DNA from: Candidatus Segetimicrobium genomatis
Lineage (GTDB): Bacteria > Sysuimicrobiota > Sysuimicrobiia > Sysuimicrobiales > Segetimicrobiaceae
Length of the DNA stretch: 40,084 nt
Reading direction: 5' to 3'
Assembly (NCBI GenBank): GCA_005882275.1
Contig: VBAK01000143.1
Coordinates: 1-40,084, forward strand
Program-made: the position numbers and the translations under genes
Notes under the pieces: model-generated
The model's database searches: none
Seen by the model: only the letters and a program-made list of their open reading frames with translations
Told to the model about the DNA's origin: nothing
Shown here: positions 32,891 through 40,084 of the stretch, in pieces
Layout of the letters: the number at the start of each line of letters is the position of its first letter
Position numbering within the stretch: position 1 is the first letter of the stretch

Positions 32891-34390
32891 CTATGCCACC
32901 GGCGACGCGAGCGACGAGAAGACCGGGCGCAGCGCCTCGTACAGATGGTTGTACCTGGCGTAGAGATCGCGGTACCGGCCGGCCGCCCGGGCCTCCGGCC
33001 TGAACGTCGTGACCAGGGGATTGACCGCGCGGGCGGTCGACACCGGATCGGCGCTCCGGTCCGTCGCGGCCAGGGCCAGCAGCATCGCCCCGAGGGACGC
33101 CGCATCGGTGTGGCGGGGAACCCCGACCTCCCGTCCCAGCACATCGGCGTAGATCTGGTTCCACAGCTCGCTGCGCGCCCCGCCCCCGACCGCGCGCACT
33201 CCCGCCACCCCGAGGCGCATCCCCTCGAGGAGATCGAGCGCGGCCCGCAGCTCGAACGCCACGCCCTCCATCACGCTCCTGGCCAGCGCGCCGGTGCCGT
33301 GCGTCTCGCTCAACCCGAACCAGACGCCGCGCGCATCCGGGTTCCACCGGGTGGCGCGCGCCCCCATCATGAACGGCAGGAAGAGGAGGCGGTTCGCGCC
33401 CGCGGGGACGGCGGCGGCCAGCGCGTCGATCTGCCGGTAGTCTTGCCGGCCCGCGAGGAGCCGGTCCCTCACCCAGCGGAGAATCGCGCCCGATGCGGAC
33501 ATGCCCTGCTCCAGCACCATCATCCCCTCGACCGCGTGGAGGGAGCACATCACTCGGGGATCCCCCCGGGCCGGCCGTTCAGGCGCCGCCGCCGAGACGT
33601 TCGTCGTGGTGCCGGTGGACACCATCACCCAGCCGTCGCCTGCCCCCGACCCCAGCACCTCGCACTGGCGATCCCCCGCCCCCAGGGAGACGGGCACCCC
33701 CGCGGGGATGCCGAGCGCCTCCGCCGCCCAGCGGCCAACCCGGTGCGGCGCCGCGGTCGACGGGAAGATCGGCGGGAACACGGCCGGGGTGACGCCGACG
33801 AACGCGCACCCTTCCTCCCACCAGCCGCGCCGGTCCAGATCGAACAGCATCGTCCGGGACGCCAGGGTGTAGTCGGTCGCGGGGGCGCCGGTCAGGCGAA
33901 AATAGAGATAGTCCCTCGGCTGCAGGTACAGCCGGGCGGCGCGGAAGAGGTCAGGGGTATGCGCGCGCAGCCAGAGCAGCTTGCTGGCGGTGAACTCCGT
34001 GTCCGGGACGAGGCCGGTGACCCGGTGGAGGCGCTCCCGGCCGAACGCAGAGACGAGGGCGTCGGTCTCCGCCGCGGAGCGCCGGTCCATCCAGATGATG
34101 CAGGGGCCGAGGGGCCGCCCCGCCCCGTCCATCGGCACCACGCCCCCGCGGTGGCTGCTCAGTCCAACGGCCGCCACGCCGCGCCGCAGATCCGGAGGGA
34201 GCTGCCGCCCGCTTCGCGCAACCGCGTCCCACCAGGCCTCGGGGGCCTGCTCGGCCCACCCCGGCTGGGGGTGGAGCGTTGGATACTCGGCGGCGGCCTG
34301 CGCCGCCACCTCCGCGGTGGTCGTGAACAGCGTCGCCTTGCACGCCGTGGTCCCGAGATCGAGGGTGAGAATGTACGGCGCGGCCGTCAG
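32891..34390 (-). CDS. FGGY-family carbohydrate kinase, apparent CTG start
   Basis: ATP-dependent sugar kinase of the FGGY family (xylulokinase-like), 499 residues if started at CTG 34390. The N-terminus YILTLDLGTTACKATLF carries the first phosphate loop, then GLSSHRGGVVPMD, IIWMDRRSAAETDAL, LGAGDRQCEVLGSG, VSTGTTTNVSA and the adenosine motif RAVGGGARSELWNQIYADVLG. The first ATG/GTG/TTG in frame is the GTG at 34309, which would delete the essential DLGTT loop. CTG at 34390 forms a CTGA overlap with the preceding stop and has GGAG five bases upstream. It is the last gene of the catabolic operon; the exact substrate is unknown. Confidence 0.85.
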   Translation of the reverse strand: MTAAPYILTLDLGTTACKATLFTTTAEVAAQAAAEYPTLHPQPGWAEQAPEAWWDAVARSGRQLPPDLRRGVAAVGLSSHRGGVVPMDGAGRPLGPCIIWMDRRSAAETDALVSAFGRERLHRVTGLVPDTEFTASKLLWLRAHTPDLFRAARLYLQPRDYLYFRLTGAPATDYTLASRTMLFDLDRRGWWEEGCAFVGVTPAVFPPIFPSTAAPHRVGRWAAEALGIPAGVPVSLGAGDRQCEVLGSGAGDGWVMVSTGTTTNVSAAAPERPARGDPRVMCSLHAVEGMMVLEQGMSASGAILRWVRDRLLAGRQDYRQIDALAAAVPAGANRLLFLPFMMGARATRWNPDARGVWFGLSETHGTGALARSVMEGVAFELRAALDLLEGMRLGVAGVRAVGGGARSELWNQIYADVLGREVGVPRHTDAASLGAMLLALAATDRSADPVSTARAVNPLVTTFRPEARAAGRYRDLYARYNHLYEALRPVFSSLASPVA

Positions 34391-35373
34391 CGGCGCTCCG
34401 CGGCCTCGGGGTTCACGACGTTGGGGGGCACCCGGCCGCTCACCCCGGCCAGGCAGTTTTCCGCGGCCATGGTGGCCATCTTGATGCGGGTGGCGGTGCT
34501 GGCGCTCCCGAGGTGGGGAGGAATGACGGCGTTATCGAGTTTGAGGAGGGCCTCGTCCATCGGCACCGGCTCGACCTCGAAGACGTCCAACCCGGCGGCC
34601 CAGATCTTGCGGTCCACCAGCGCCCGGTACAGCGCCCGCTGATCCACGATCGGCCCGCGCGCGATGTTCACCAGCACGGCGGTGGGCTTCATCAACCCCA
34701 GCTCCCGCTCGCCGATCAGATGGCGGGTGTCGGCCGTCAGGGCGCAGCTGACCATCACGAAGTCCGACTGCCTGAGCAGATCGTCCAGCGAGACGTACCG
34801 GGCGCCGACCTCGGCTTCCAGGGCGTCGGCGCGCCGGCGGTTGTGGTACAGGATCGTCATGGCAAACCCTCTGGCCCGCCGCGCGATCGCGGCGCCGATC
34901 CGTCCCAGCCCGATGATCCCCAGGGTGGCCCCGTGGACGTCCTGGCCGGTGAACCCCATCAATTCCCACGTCTTCCACCGGCCGGACCGCGTGAACTTGT
35001 CTCCCTCCACCACGCGACGGGCGGTGGCCATCAGGATCGCCCACCCCATGTCCGCGGTGGTCTCGGTGAGGACCCCGGGGGTGTTCGTCACGAAGATCCC
35101 GCGGCGGGTGGCGGCCGCGACATCGATGTTGTCGTAGCCCACCGCCACCTGCGCGATGACCGCGGACCGGCGCATCCGATCGACGACCTCCGCGTCCATC
35201 TTTTCGGTGATCAGGCAGATCACCCCGTCGACGTCGACGACCTCGCGGAGGAGGTTTTCCCTGGGCACCGGCTCGTCCTCCCGGTCCCACAGGCGGTACT
35301 CGACCGCCCCTTCAAGGATCCGCATTGCCGGCTGCGGCAGCGGACGCGTAATGTAGACCCGCGGCTTGGCCAT
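34387..35373 (-). CDS. D-isomer-specific 2-hydroxyacid dehydrogenase
   Basis: NAD(P)H-dependent 2-ketoacid reductase of the glyoxylate/hydroxypyruvate reductase group, 328 residues. NAD-binding loop GIIGLGRIGAAIARR (about 152-166); catalytic Arg in NIARGPIVDQRAL, Glu in DVFEVEPVPMD and His in PPHLGSAS. ATG at 35373 has GGAG upstream, 15 bases after the previous gene. In this operon it could reduce a keto acid arising from the sugar (for example hydroxypyruvate or a 2-keto sugar acid), which is inference from context. Confidence 0.92.
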   Translation of the reverse strand: MAKPRVYITRPLPQPAMRILEGAVEYRLWDREDEPVPRENLLREVVDVDGVICLITEKMDAEVVDRMRRSAVIAQVAVGYDNIDVAAATRRGIFVTNTPGVLTETTADMGWAILMATARRVVEGDKFTRSGRWKTWELMGFTGQDVHGATLGIIGLGRIGAAIARRARGFAMTILYHNRRRADALEAEVGARYVSLDDLLRQSDFVMVSCALTADTRHLIGERELGLMKPTAVLVNIARGPIVDQRALYRALVDRKIWAAGLDVFEVEPVPMDEALLKLDNAVIPPHLGSASTATRIKMATMAAENCLAGVSGRVPPNVVNPEAAERR

Positions 35374-35388
35374 TCCTCTGCTCCTCTC

Positions 35389-36300
35389 CTACAGTTGTGC
35401 CCAGGCCTCGGCGAAGACGCGCTTGGTCCCGGCGATCACGCCCTCCGAGGTCTCCCCCGCCAGGGGTTTGACCTCGAAGCTGAGGAACGGGCGCTCGGTG
35501 CCTCCGAGGAATCCGATGTCGAACAGGACCCGGAGAAATTCCACGACCTGGGGCGTATCGTTCTCGCCTCCCTCGATGCCGAACCGGGGGTGCTGGTCCC
35601 CGTACGCCGGGTGGGCCCGATCGCGCATGACGCAGTTGCCGATGTGCGCGTGGACCAGGTGCTCCCGCCCGACGGTGAGGCACTCCCGGATCCCTTCGGC
35701 CAGCAGGGGGATGTGGCTGAGGTCCAGCATCAGGCCGAAATCGGGGAAGTCCCTGCGGACGGCCTCGGAGACCGAGACGCACAGCCGCGTCGGGCCGGCC
35801 AGGGCCTTCTTCTCGATCGTCCGATCGAAGGTCTCCAGCGTGATGCCGATCCCCCGGCCGCGGCCGTAGGCGCAGAGATCGAGCAGCGACTCCACCAGCA
35901 GCCGGACGGCCCTGGCTTCGTCGGACGGGCCCGGATACGGACCGCTGAGCACGGCCACGCGCCGGGCGCCGAGCTGCGCCGCCTGGTCGATGCACTGCTG
36001 CACCAGCGCGACCGCCTTCTTGCGCTCGCCCTCGTCGAGCGCGTTGAGGTTGGATTTGGTCACGAGCAGCGCGGACTGCGCGCCGAACCCGACGCTCAGA
36101 TGGCTCTCCCGGAGCAGCGCGGCGGCGGCGGCCCGCTCCGCGTCGCTGTGCACCCAGCCCGTCTCGACCGCCGTGAAGAACTCGTCCCGGGCGATCTGCC
36201 GCAGGGTGTCGACGAACGGGCCCTCGCCCCGCAGGACGGAAGGGAACGCCATGAAGTGCACGATCCCCAGGCGCAGGTACCGGTGCCAGGACTCCTGCAT
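35389..36300 (-). CDS. Sugar phosphate isomerase/epimerase-like TIM barrel
   Basis: Xylose isomerase-like TIM-barrel protein (AP endonuclease 2 superfamily), 303 residues. Metal-site candidates are Glu in ITLETFDRT, Asp in MLDLSHIPLL, His in LVHAHIGNC and Glu in FLSFEVKPL, the normal four strands of this fold. The segment VMRDRAHPAYGDQHPRFG is a longer loop than in its neighbour at 36424. ATG at 36300 has GGAGG six bases upstream. It is preceded by a 123-base gap with a hairpin. Reaction not identifiable from sequence. Confidence 0.8.
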   Translation of the reverse strand: MQESWHRYLRLGIVHFMAFPSVLRGEGPFVDTLRQIARDEFFTAVETGWVHSDAERAAAAALLRESHLSVGFGAQSALLVTKSNLNALDEGERKKAVALVQQCIDQAAQLGARRVAVLSGPYPGPSDEARAVRLLVESLLDLCAYGRGRGIGITLETFDRTIEKKALAGPTRLCVSVSEAVRRDFPDFGLMLDLSHIPLLAEGIRECLTVGREHLVHAHIGNCVMRDRAHPAYGDQHPRFGIEGGENDTPQVVEFLRVLFDIGFLGGTERPFLSFEVKPLAGETSEGVIAGTKRVFAEAWAQL

Positions 36301-36388
36301 GCAACACCTCCGGTGCGGGGAGCAGGCCGTCTCGCGCGCGCGGGACTTCACCACCATACTTCTCGGCGCGCGCGGGCTTCCCTGCGCG

Positions 36389-36419
36389 GCCGTAACCCGG
36401 ACCTCCGGGCCGTTACGGC
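36389..36419. other. Strong imperfect hairpin between the two TIM-barrel genes
   Basis: GCCGTAAC (36389-36396) pairs with GTTACGGC (36412-36419), with an inner CCGG/CCGG pair and three bulged bases. It begins just after the stop of the 36424-37284 gene. No T-run follows on either strand, so it may be a processing or stability element, or an operator for the genes downstream. Confidence 0.5.
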
Positions 36420-36423
36420 GATG

Positions 36424-37284
36424 TTACCCGGCGTTCCGGCGAGCCGCGGGCTTGTTCGATCGGCGTGTACGCCGCGTAGACAGGAGCGGCGCCAGCGTCC
36501 TGATCGTCTGCGCGGCCGCCGTCTCGAAGGAGGGAAGCTGCAGGATTTCCGCCGAGAGCGCGCCGCCGTACCCCAGGGCGCCGAGGGCGGCGATCAGCGG
36601 ACGGAAATCCAGGTGCCCGCTTCCCGGAGCCTGCCGGTTGCTGTCCGCCGCGTGCACGTGCCAGAGGCGGGGGCGGGCCCGGCGGAGCGCCTCCGAGAGA
36701 TCCGGTTCCTCGATGTTCATGTGGAAGGTGTCGGGCAGGATCCCGACGTTCTCTTCCCCGAGCCGGGTGAGGAGGTCCATGACCTCGTCGACCGTGTTGA
36801 GCCAGTTGCTCTCGTACCGGTTGATGGGCTCGATGACGATGCGCAGCCCGCGGGACCGCGCGCGGCGCGCCAGCCGGCCGAGCGCGGCGAGGAGCCACTC
36901 GGCCGCGCGGTCGCGCCCCACGTCGGGCGGCACCGGCCCGTGGATCAACCCGACGATGAGCAGGGCGCCCAGGCGTTCCGCGCCTTGGAGGTGCGCCTCC
37001 AGGCGCGCGGCCGCCCGCTCGCGCACCGCCGGATCGGGGGAGGTCAGGGCCAGCCCTTCCTCGAGGTAGGCCTGGCCGGTGCCGATCGCGGGGACGGTCA
37101 CCCCCGCGCGGGACGCCGCCTCCGCGATCTCATCCGCGCTCACCTGCGCCGGATCGCGGATGGCGAGCTCCACCCCCGCGTAGCCCAGCCCGGCCAGGTG
37201 ACGGATCGACGAGGCCAGATCGCGCCCCTGGGCGACCGCGGCGAAGCGGGTCGGCGACGCCGAGATCGCGTAGGCGAGCTTCAC
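36424..37284 (-). CDS. IolO-like sugar (keto-gluconate/tagaturonate) epimerase
   Basis: TIM-barrel epimerase of the tagatose 3-epimerase/IolO type, 286 residues. The motifs LRIVIEPINRYESNWLNT, GILPDTFHMNIEEPDL, HVHAADSNRQAPGSGHLDF and GGALSAEILQLPS supply the metal-binding Glu, Asp, His and Glu of this subgroup. They resemble the Thermotoga IolO enzyme that turns 5-keto-L-gluconate into D-tagaturonate. The start is GTG at 37284, 13 bases after the hydrolase gene, whose family provides exactly that substrate. The C-terminus is a basic low-complexity tail. D-psicose/tagatose 3-epimerase is the main alternative. Confidence 0.75.
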   Translation of the reverse strand: MKLAYAISASPTRFAAVAQGRDLASSIRHLAGLGYAGVELAIRDPAQVSADEIAEAASRAGVTVPAIGTGQAYLEEGLALTSPDPAVRERAAARLEAHLQGAERLGALLIVGLIHGPVPPDVGRDRAAEWLLAALGRLARRARSRGLRIVIEPINRYESNWLNTVDEVMDLLTRLGEENVGILPDTFHMNIEEPDLSEALRRARPRLWHVHAADSNRQAPGSGHLDFRPLIAALGALGYGGALSAEILQLPSFETAAAQTIRTLAPLLSTRRTRRSNKPAARRNAG

Positions 37285-37297
37285 CCGCGCCCACGCT

Positions 37298-39211
37298 TCA
37301 CGGGGGATAGCCGAGGCTGTAGATGCTCTTGCCGCCCTTGCGCGGGCCCTTGAGCACCGCCTGCAGTTCCTTGGGGTCGCGCTCGGTGACCATCTCGACC
37401 GGCGGGAGCTTGCCGGGCGGAAACGCCTTGTGCACGTCGGTCACCAGGCGTTCCAGATAGTCGAGGAGCTGCGGCACGCCGCCCACCGCCTTCTCCGCCC
37501 GGGCGATGCTGCTGCGCCCGACCACGCCCTCGATGTAGGCCTTGACCTCGATCGGGCCCGCCCCGACCTGGCTGTACCAGTTGATCGGGCGGTTCAGGAG
37601 GTTCCCGGCCTTGTCGACGTGATCGCCCGGCAGGAAGCCGATGACTTTGTTGTCCGGCGCGTACTTCATGTCCAGCAATTCGGGGAACAGGGCCAGCGAC
37701 CAGGAGGTCTCCACCTCGTCCGCGTGGATGAACGGGGTCTCGTACGTCCCGCCCTCGCTCGTGAGCTTGAAATGGTCCCGGATGGGATGGTACCAGTTGA
37801 CCAGCAGGAGCAGGCTGGGCACGCGGTAGCGTTTCGCAAACTGGTGCATGGCGGTGGGGATCACGTACTCCTGCCCGTGGCCGTTGAGCAGGATCTGCTT
37901 GCGGAATCCCATGTTCCAGAACCCCGCGATCATCGCGCGGACGTAGCCGGTGAAGATTTCCTCCGGGATCACCACGGTCCCCGGCATGCCCAGGTGGTGA
38001 TAGGGGTGCGACCCGTACCAGACCGGCTGGGCCACCGTGCAGCCGGTCCGGGCGGCCACCTCTTCGGCCATGCGGCACACCAGGAAGACGTCCTCCCCGA
38101 GCGGGGCATGGGCGCCGTGGGCCTCGGTCGCCCCGAGCGGGACGAGCAGGATGTCGTTCTTCTTCATCCGCTCGTCGACTTCATGCCCGGTCATGTTCTG
38201 GAGGTACACTCCCGTCCGCTTGTCCATGTGGCCGCCCCGCGGCGGGATCGTCCATTTGCCTGTCCCGGCCGCTGCCGCCTTTGCCTTTGATCCACTCCTC
38301 GCTTCGATCGGCCTTCCCTTTGGACTACTCCTCGCTTCGATCGGCCCTGCCACGCCCACTCCTCCTTTGCGTAATCCGATCCGCGCCGGGCTCTCCGCCC
38401 CTGCGCGATCTCGGGTGAGAAACAGCCGTTCAATGAGAACGCGCACCCCCTCCTGCTCGGGCGGCGGACAGGTCGTGCCCGCCGCCTCGAGGAGCTCCGG
38501 CGGGCTCCCCTCCACCGCCACCCCCAACCCCGCCGTCTGCAGCATGGTGAGATCGTTCATCGCATCGCCCACGGCGACGACACGGGCAGGCGGGATGCGC
38601 ACGATCCTGCACATCTCCCGCAGCGCGACCCCCTTGCTGATGCCGGGCGGGAGGATCTCGAGATAATCCTGCTGCGAAAACACCTGGTTGATCGGCGGGC
38701 CCGAGAGATCGGCGAGCGCCCGGCTGAGACGCTCCAGGTCCGGCCGGTGGCCCACGATAAGAAACTTCATCGGCGGCTCGGTCAGGAGCCGGGCAAAATC
38801 GGCGGCGATGTCGACCGCGAGCCGGTCCCGGCTGGCGTAGAGCTCGACGAACGGCGTCCGCCGCTCCGCGAACACCTTATTGAAGATGAAGACCAGCGGC
38901 GACGTCTCGGGGAAGCGGCGCAGCACCGGCAGGACCCGCCTGGCGGCCGCCAAGGGGAGCGGACGGGACCACAGCGCCCGGCCGGCCGCGAAATCGTAGA
39001 TGAGCCCGCCGTTGTACGCGATGGTCGGGGGATCGGCGCCCACGGTGTCGACGAACCGCCTGGTGGACTCCGGCCGGCGACCGGTGGCCAGGCAGACGCG
39101 CACCCCGCGGGCCTGCGCCGCCGTGATCGCCCGCACGACCCCCGGCGGCACCACCTTGTCGCCGGCGACGAGCGTGCCGTCGATGTCCAACACCAGGAGC
39201 CGGTACGGCAT
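37298..39211 (-). CDS. In-frame fusion: Cof-type HAD phosphatase + creatininase-family (IolN-like) hydrolase
   Basis: One open frame of 637 residues. Residues 1-275 are a Cof-type HAD phosphatase: LDIDGTLVAG (motif I), LATGRRPE (II), GISKGVAL (III) and VGDAMNDLTML (IV). A linker of about 60 residues (275-335) has an 11-residue repeat. The last about 305 residues are a creatininase-fold hydrolase starting MDKRTGVYLQNMTGHEVDERM, with metal ligands in PLGATEAHGAHAPLGEDVFL and LLNGHGQEY. YGSHPYHHLGMPGT and IHADEVETSWSLALFPE closely match my knowledge of the 3-dehydro-scyllo-inosose hydrolase IolN. ATG at 39211 starts four bases after the upstream stop. AAAGGAGG before GTG 38353 could allow the hydrolase to be made separately. 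Confidence 0.8.
   Translation of the reverse strand: MPYRLLVLDIDGTLVAGDKVVPPGVVRAITAAQARGVRVCLATGRRPESTRRFVDTVGADPPTIAYNGGLIYDFAAGRALWSRPLPLAAARRVLPVLRRFPETSPLVFIFNKVFAERRTPFVELYASRDRLAVDIAADFARLLTEPPMKFLIVGHRPDLERLSRALADLSGPPINQVFSQQDYLEILPPGISKGVALREMCRIVRIPPARVVAVGDAMNDLTMLQTAGLGVAVEGSPPELLEAAGTTCPPPEQEGVRVLIERLFLTRDRAGAESPARIGLRKGGVGVAGPIEARSSPKGRPIEARSGSKAKAAAAGTGKWTIPPRGGHMDKRTGVYLQNMTGHEVDERMKKNDILLVPLGATEAHGAHAPLGEDVFLVCRMAEEVAARTGCTVAQPVWYGSHPYHHLGMPGTVVIPEEIFTGYVRAMIAGFWNMGFRKQILLNGHGQEYVIPTAMHQFAKRYRVPSLLLLVNWYHPIRDHFKLTSEGGTYETPFIHADEVETSWSLALFPELLDMKYAPDNKVIGFLPGDHVDKAGNLLNRPINWYSQVGAGPIEVKAYIEGVVGRSSIARAEKAVGGVPQLLDYLERLVTDVHKAFPPGKLPPVEMVTERDPKELQAVLKGPRKGGKSIYSLGYPP
38294..38346. 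repeat. 33-bp-period direct repeat in the fusion linker
   Basis: ACTCCTCGCTTCGATCGGCC occurs twice on the plus strand (38294-38313 and 38327-38346), offset by 33 bases or 11 codons, with partial similarity between the spacers. Translated on the minus strand it gives PIEARS twice. It lies at the seam of the two domains and just after a ribosome-site-like AAAGGAGG, so it may mark the fusion event. Confidence 0.85.
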
Positions 39212-39215
39212 CGGA

Positions 39216-40084
39216 TCAGGCAAGGGGCAGCGCGACCTCGGTCCCGCCGCGGGCGCTCCGGTAGCAGGCTTCGACGAGCTCGGTCGCCCGCAGGCCGTCC
39301 TCGGCCGTCACGGCCGGCGGCGCGCCGCCGAGAATGGCGTCGAGGAACATCCGATCCTCCAGCCGGTACCCCCACTTCTCCTCCATCGGGAGCTGGAAGA
39401 AGTCCCGGGCCGTGATCTCGCGCCCGAGCCCGGGGCTCACGCTCACCCGTTCCATCTCCTCCGTCACGACGGCCTGGTGGGGGCCGAAGAGCTCGATTCG
39501 CTCGAACGGGAAGATCCAGGTCGCGTGCGCGCAGGAGTGGAAGGTCACGAGCGTGCCGGAGGCGCACCGCAGGATGGCCGCAAACCCGTCCGGCTCCTGA
39601 TAGGCGGTGGTGCGGGCGCGGCAGAGGACCGCGGCGATCTCCCCCAGGAGGAACCGGCACATATCGAGGAGGTGAATTGTGGATTCATACAGGAACCCTC
39701 CGGTCAGCGCGGTCGTGCTCACCCACGGGGGCGACTGCAGCTCCCCCCGGTTCATCTTCACGTGCGCCATCGCCGGCCGGAACTCCCCCGACGCGATCAG
39801 CGTGCGCACGAACGCGTACGCGGGCGCCCACCGGCGGTTGAACCCCAGCTGGTAGCGGCCCTTGCTCCGTGATGCGGCCGCGGCGATCTGCCGCGCGCCT
39901 TCGAGCGTGGTCGCCATCGGCTTCTCGCTGAAGACGTGGACGCCCGCGCCGAGGGCGGCGACCACCGGGTCCACGTGATGCGCGTTCGGCGTGGTCACGT
40001 AGACGGCCTGCGCCCCTTCGTGCAGCAGCGCGCCCAGGTCGGGAAGCGCGCGGGTCCCGACCTCGACGGCGAGCCGCTGCGCCG
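39216..40084 (-). CDS. Gfo/Idh/MocA-family dehydrogenase, 3' part
   Basis: NAD(P)-dependent sugar or cyclitol dehydrogenase, cut by the window end; 289 residues are visible and roughly the first 50, including the glycine-rich NAD loop, are outside. Seen are VYVTTPNAHH, the family-defining VHVFSEKPMATTLEGARQIA with catalytic-site Lys, QLGFNRRWAPAY, and GGFLYESTIHLLDMCRFLLGEIAAV with the catalytic Asp/His region. The stop overlaps nothing; the fused gene begins four bases later. In a Thermotoga-like pathway it would be the inositol 2-dehydrogenase (IolG) or a related enzyme. The specificity is inferred only from neighbours. Confidence 0.9.
   Translation of the reverse strand, partial: AQRLAVEVGTRALPDLGALLHEGAQAVYVTTPNAHHVDPVVAALGAGVHVFSEKPMATTLEGARQIAAAASRSKGRYQLGFNRRWAPAYAFVRTLIASGEFRPAMAHVKMNRGELQSPPWVSTTALTGGFLYESTIHLLDMCRFLLGEIAAVLCRARTTAYQEPDGFAAILRCASGTLVTFHSCAHATWIFPFERIELFGPHQAVVTEEMERVSVSPGLGREITARDFFQLPMEEKWGYRLEDRMFLDAILGGAPPAVTAEDGLRATELVEACYRSARGGTEVALPLA

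Noticed and set aside
38162-38233. Treating the hydrolase as a separate gene starting at ATG 38228
   Set aside because: Ribosome site is weak and no stop separates it from the phosphatase; kept as one frame, with internal initiation noted at 38353.

Overview
The window is 40,084 bases of high-GC bacterial chromosome, densely packed and mostly on the minus strand. It has an unbroken division and cell-wall (dcw) cluster with a meso-diaminopimelate-type MurE, a B12-dependent ribonucleotide reductase, a Tat-exported sugar-binding protein and a DUF5317-like protein. This suggests a free-living bacterium of a deep, largely uncultured high-GC lineage (Chloroflexota/Armatimonadota/Sysuimicrobiota-like). 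The phylum cannot be fixed from the sequence alone. No rRNA, tRNA, IS element or CRISPR array was seen. No gap between genes exceeds about 300 bases.

Region 1 (1-2947, minus): nrdR followed by the 5' part of nrdJ, which is interrupted by a 400-residue LAGLIDADG intein placed exactly before a Cys of the reductase. Region 2 (3145-6262, minus): a three-gene, overlapping operon of an M50 membrane metalloprotease, an ABC ATPase and an ABC-2 type permease. Region 3 (6295-23753, minus): the complete dcw cluster mraZ-rsmH-ftsL-ftsI-murE-murF-mraY-murD-ftsW-murG-murC-murB-ftsQ-ftsA-ftsZ, with almost every junction a 4-base stop/start overlap. It is flanked by a terminator on each side and preceded by five 10-bp-phased MraZ-type boxes. 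MurD lacks two hallmark residues, and murG carries an in-frame, hairpin-rich insertion. No ddl gene is present.

Region 4 (23775-24674, minus): a small zinc-ribbon protein with a TATAAT box ten bases before its ATG, overlapping or abutting a DUF5317-like membrane protein. Region 5 (24804-28056, plus): a carbohydrate ABC importer (Tat-type binding protein plus two permeases) with no ATPase gene. Region 6 (28079-32815, minus): a membrane-associated alpha/beta hydrolase and a tandem duplication of a PAS sensor kinase gene together with its leader. One copy is a full PAS-PAS-HisKA-HATPase-REC kinase; the other lost its whole middle and is PAS-REC only.

Region 7 (32891-40084, minus): a carbohydrate catabolic operon. 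It contains a Gfo/Idh/MocA dehydrogenase (cut by the window end), a HAD phosphatase fused in frame to a creatininase-family hydrolase resembling 3-dehydro-scyllo-inosose hydrolase, an IolO-like epimerase, a second TIM-barrel isomerase, a 2-hydroxyacid dehydrogenase and an FGGY kinase that appears to start at CTG. The combination resembles the Thermotoga-type inositol pathway, in which the ring is oxidised twice and then opened by hydrolysis. The importer of region 5 is a plausible partner. Functional assignments in this region are inferences from sequence families and context.
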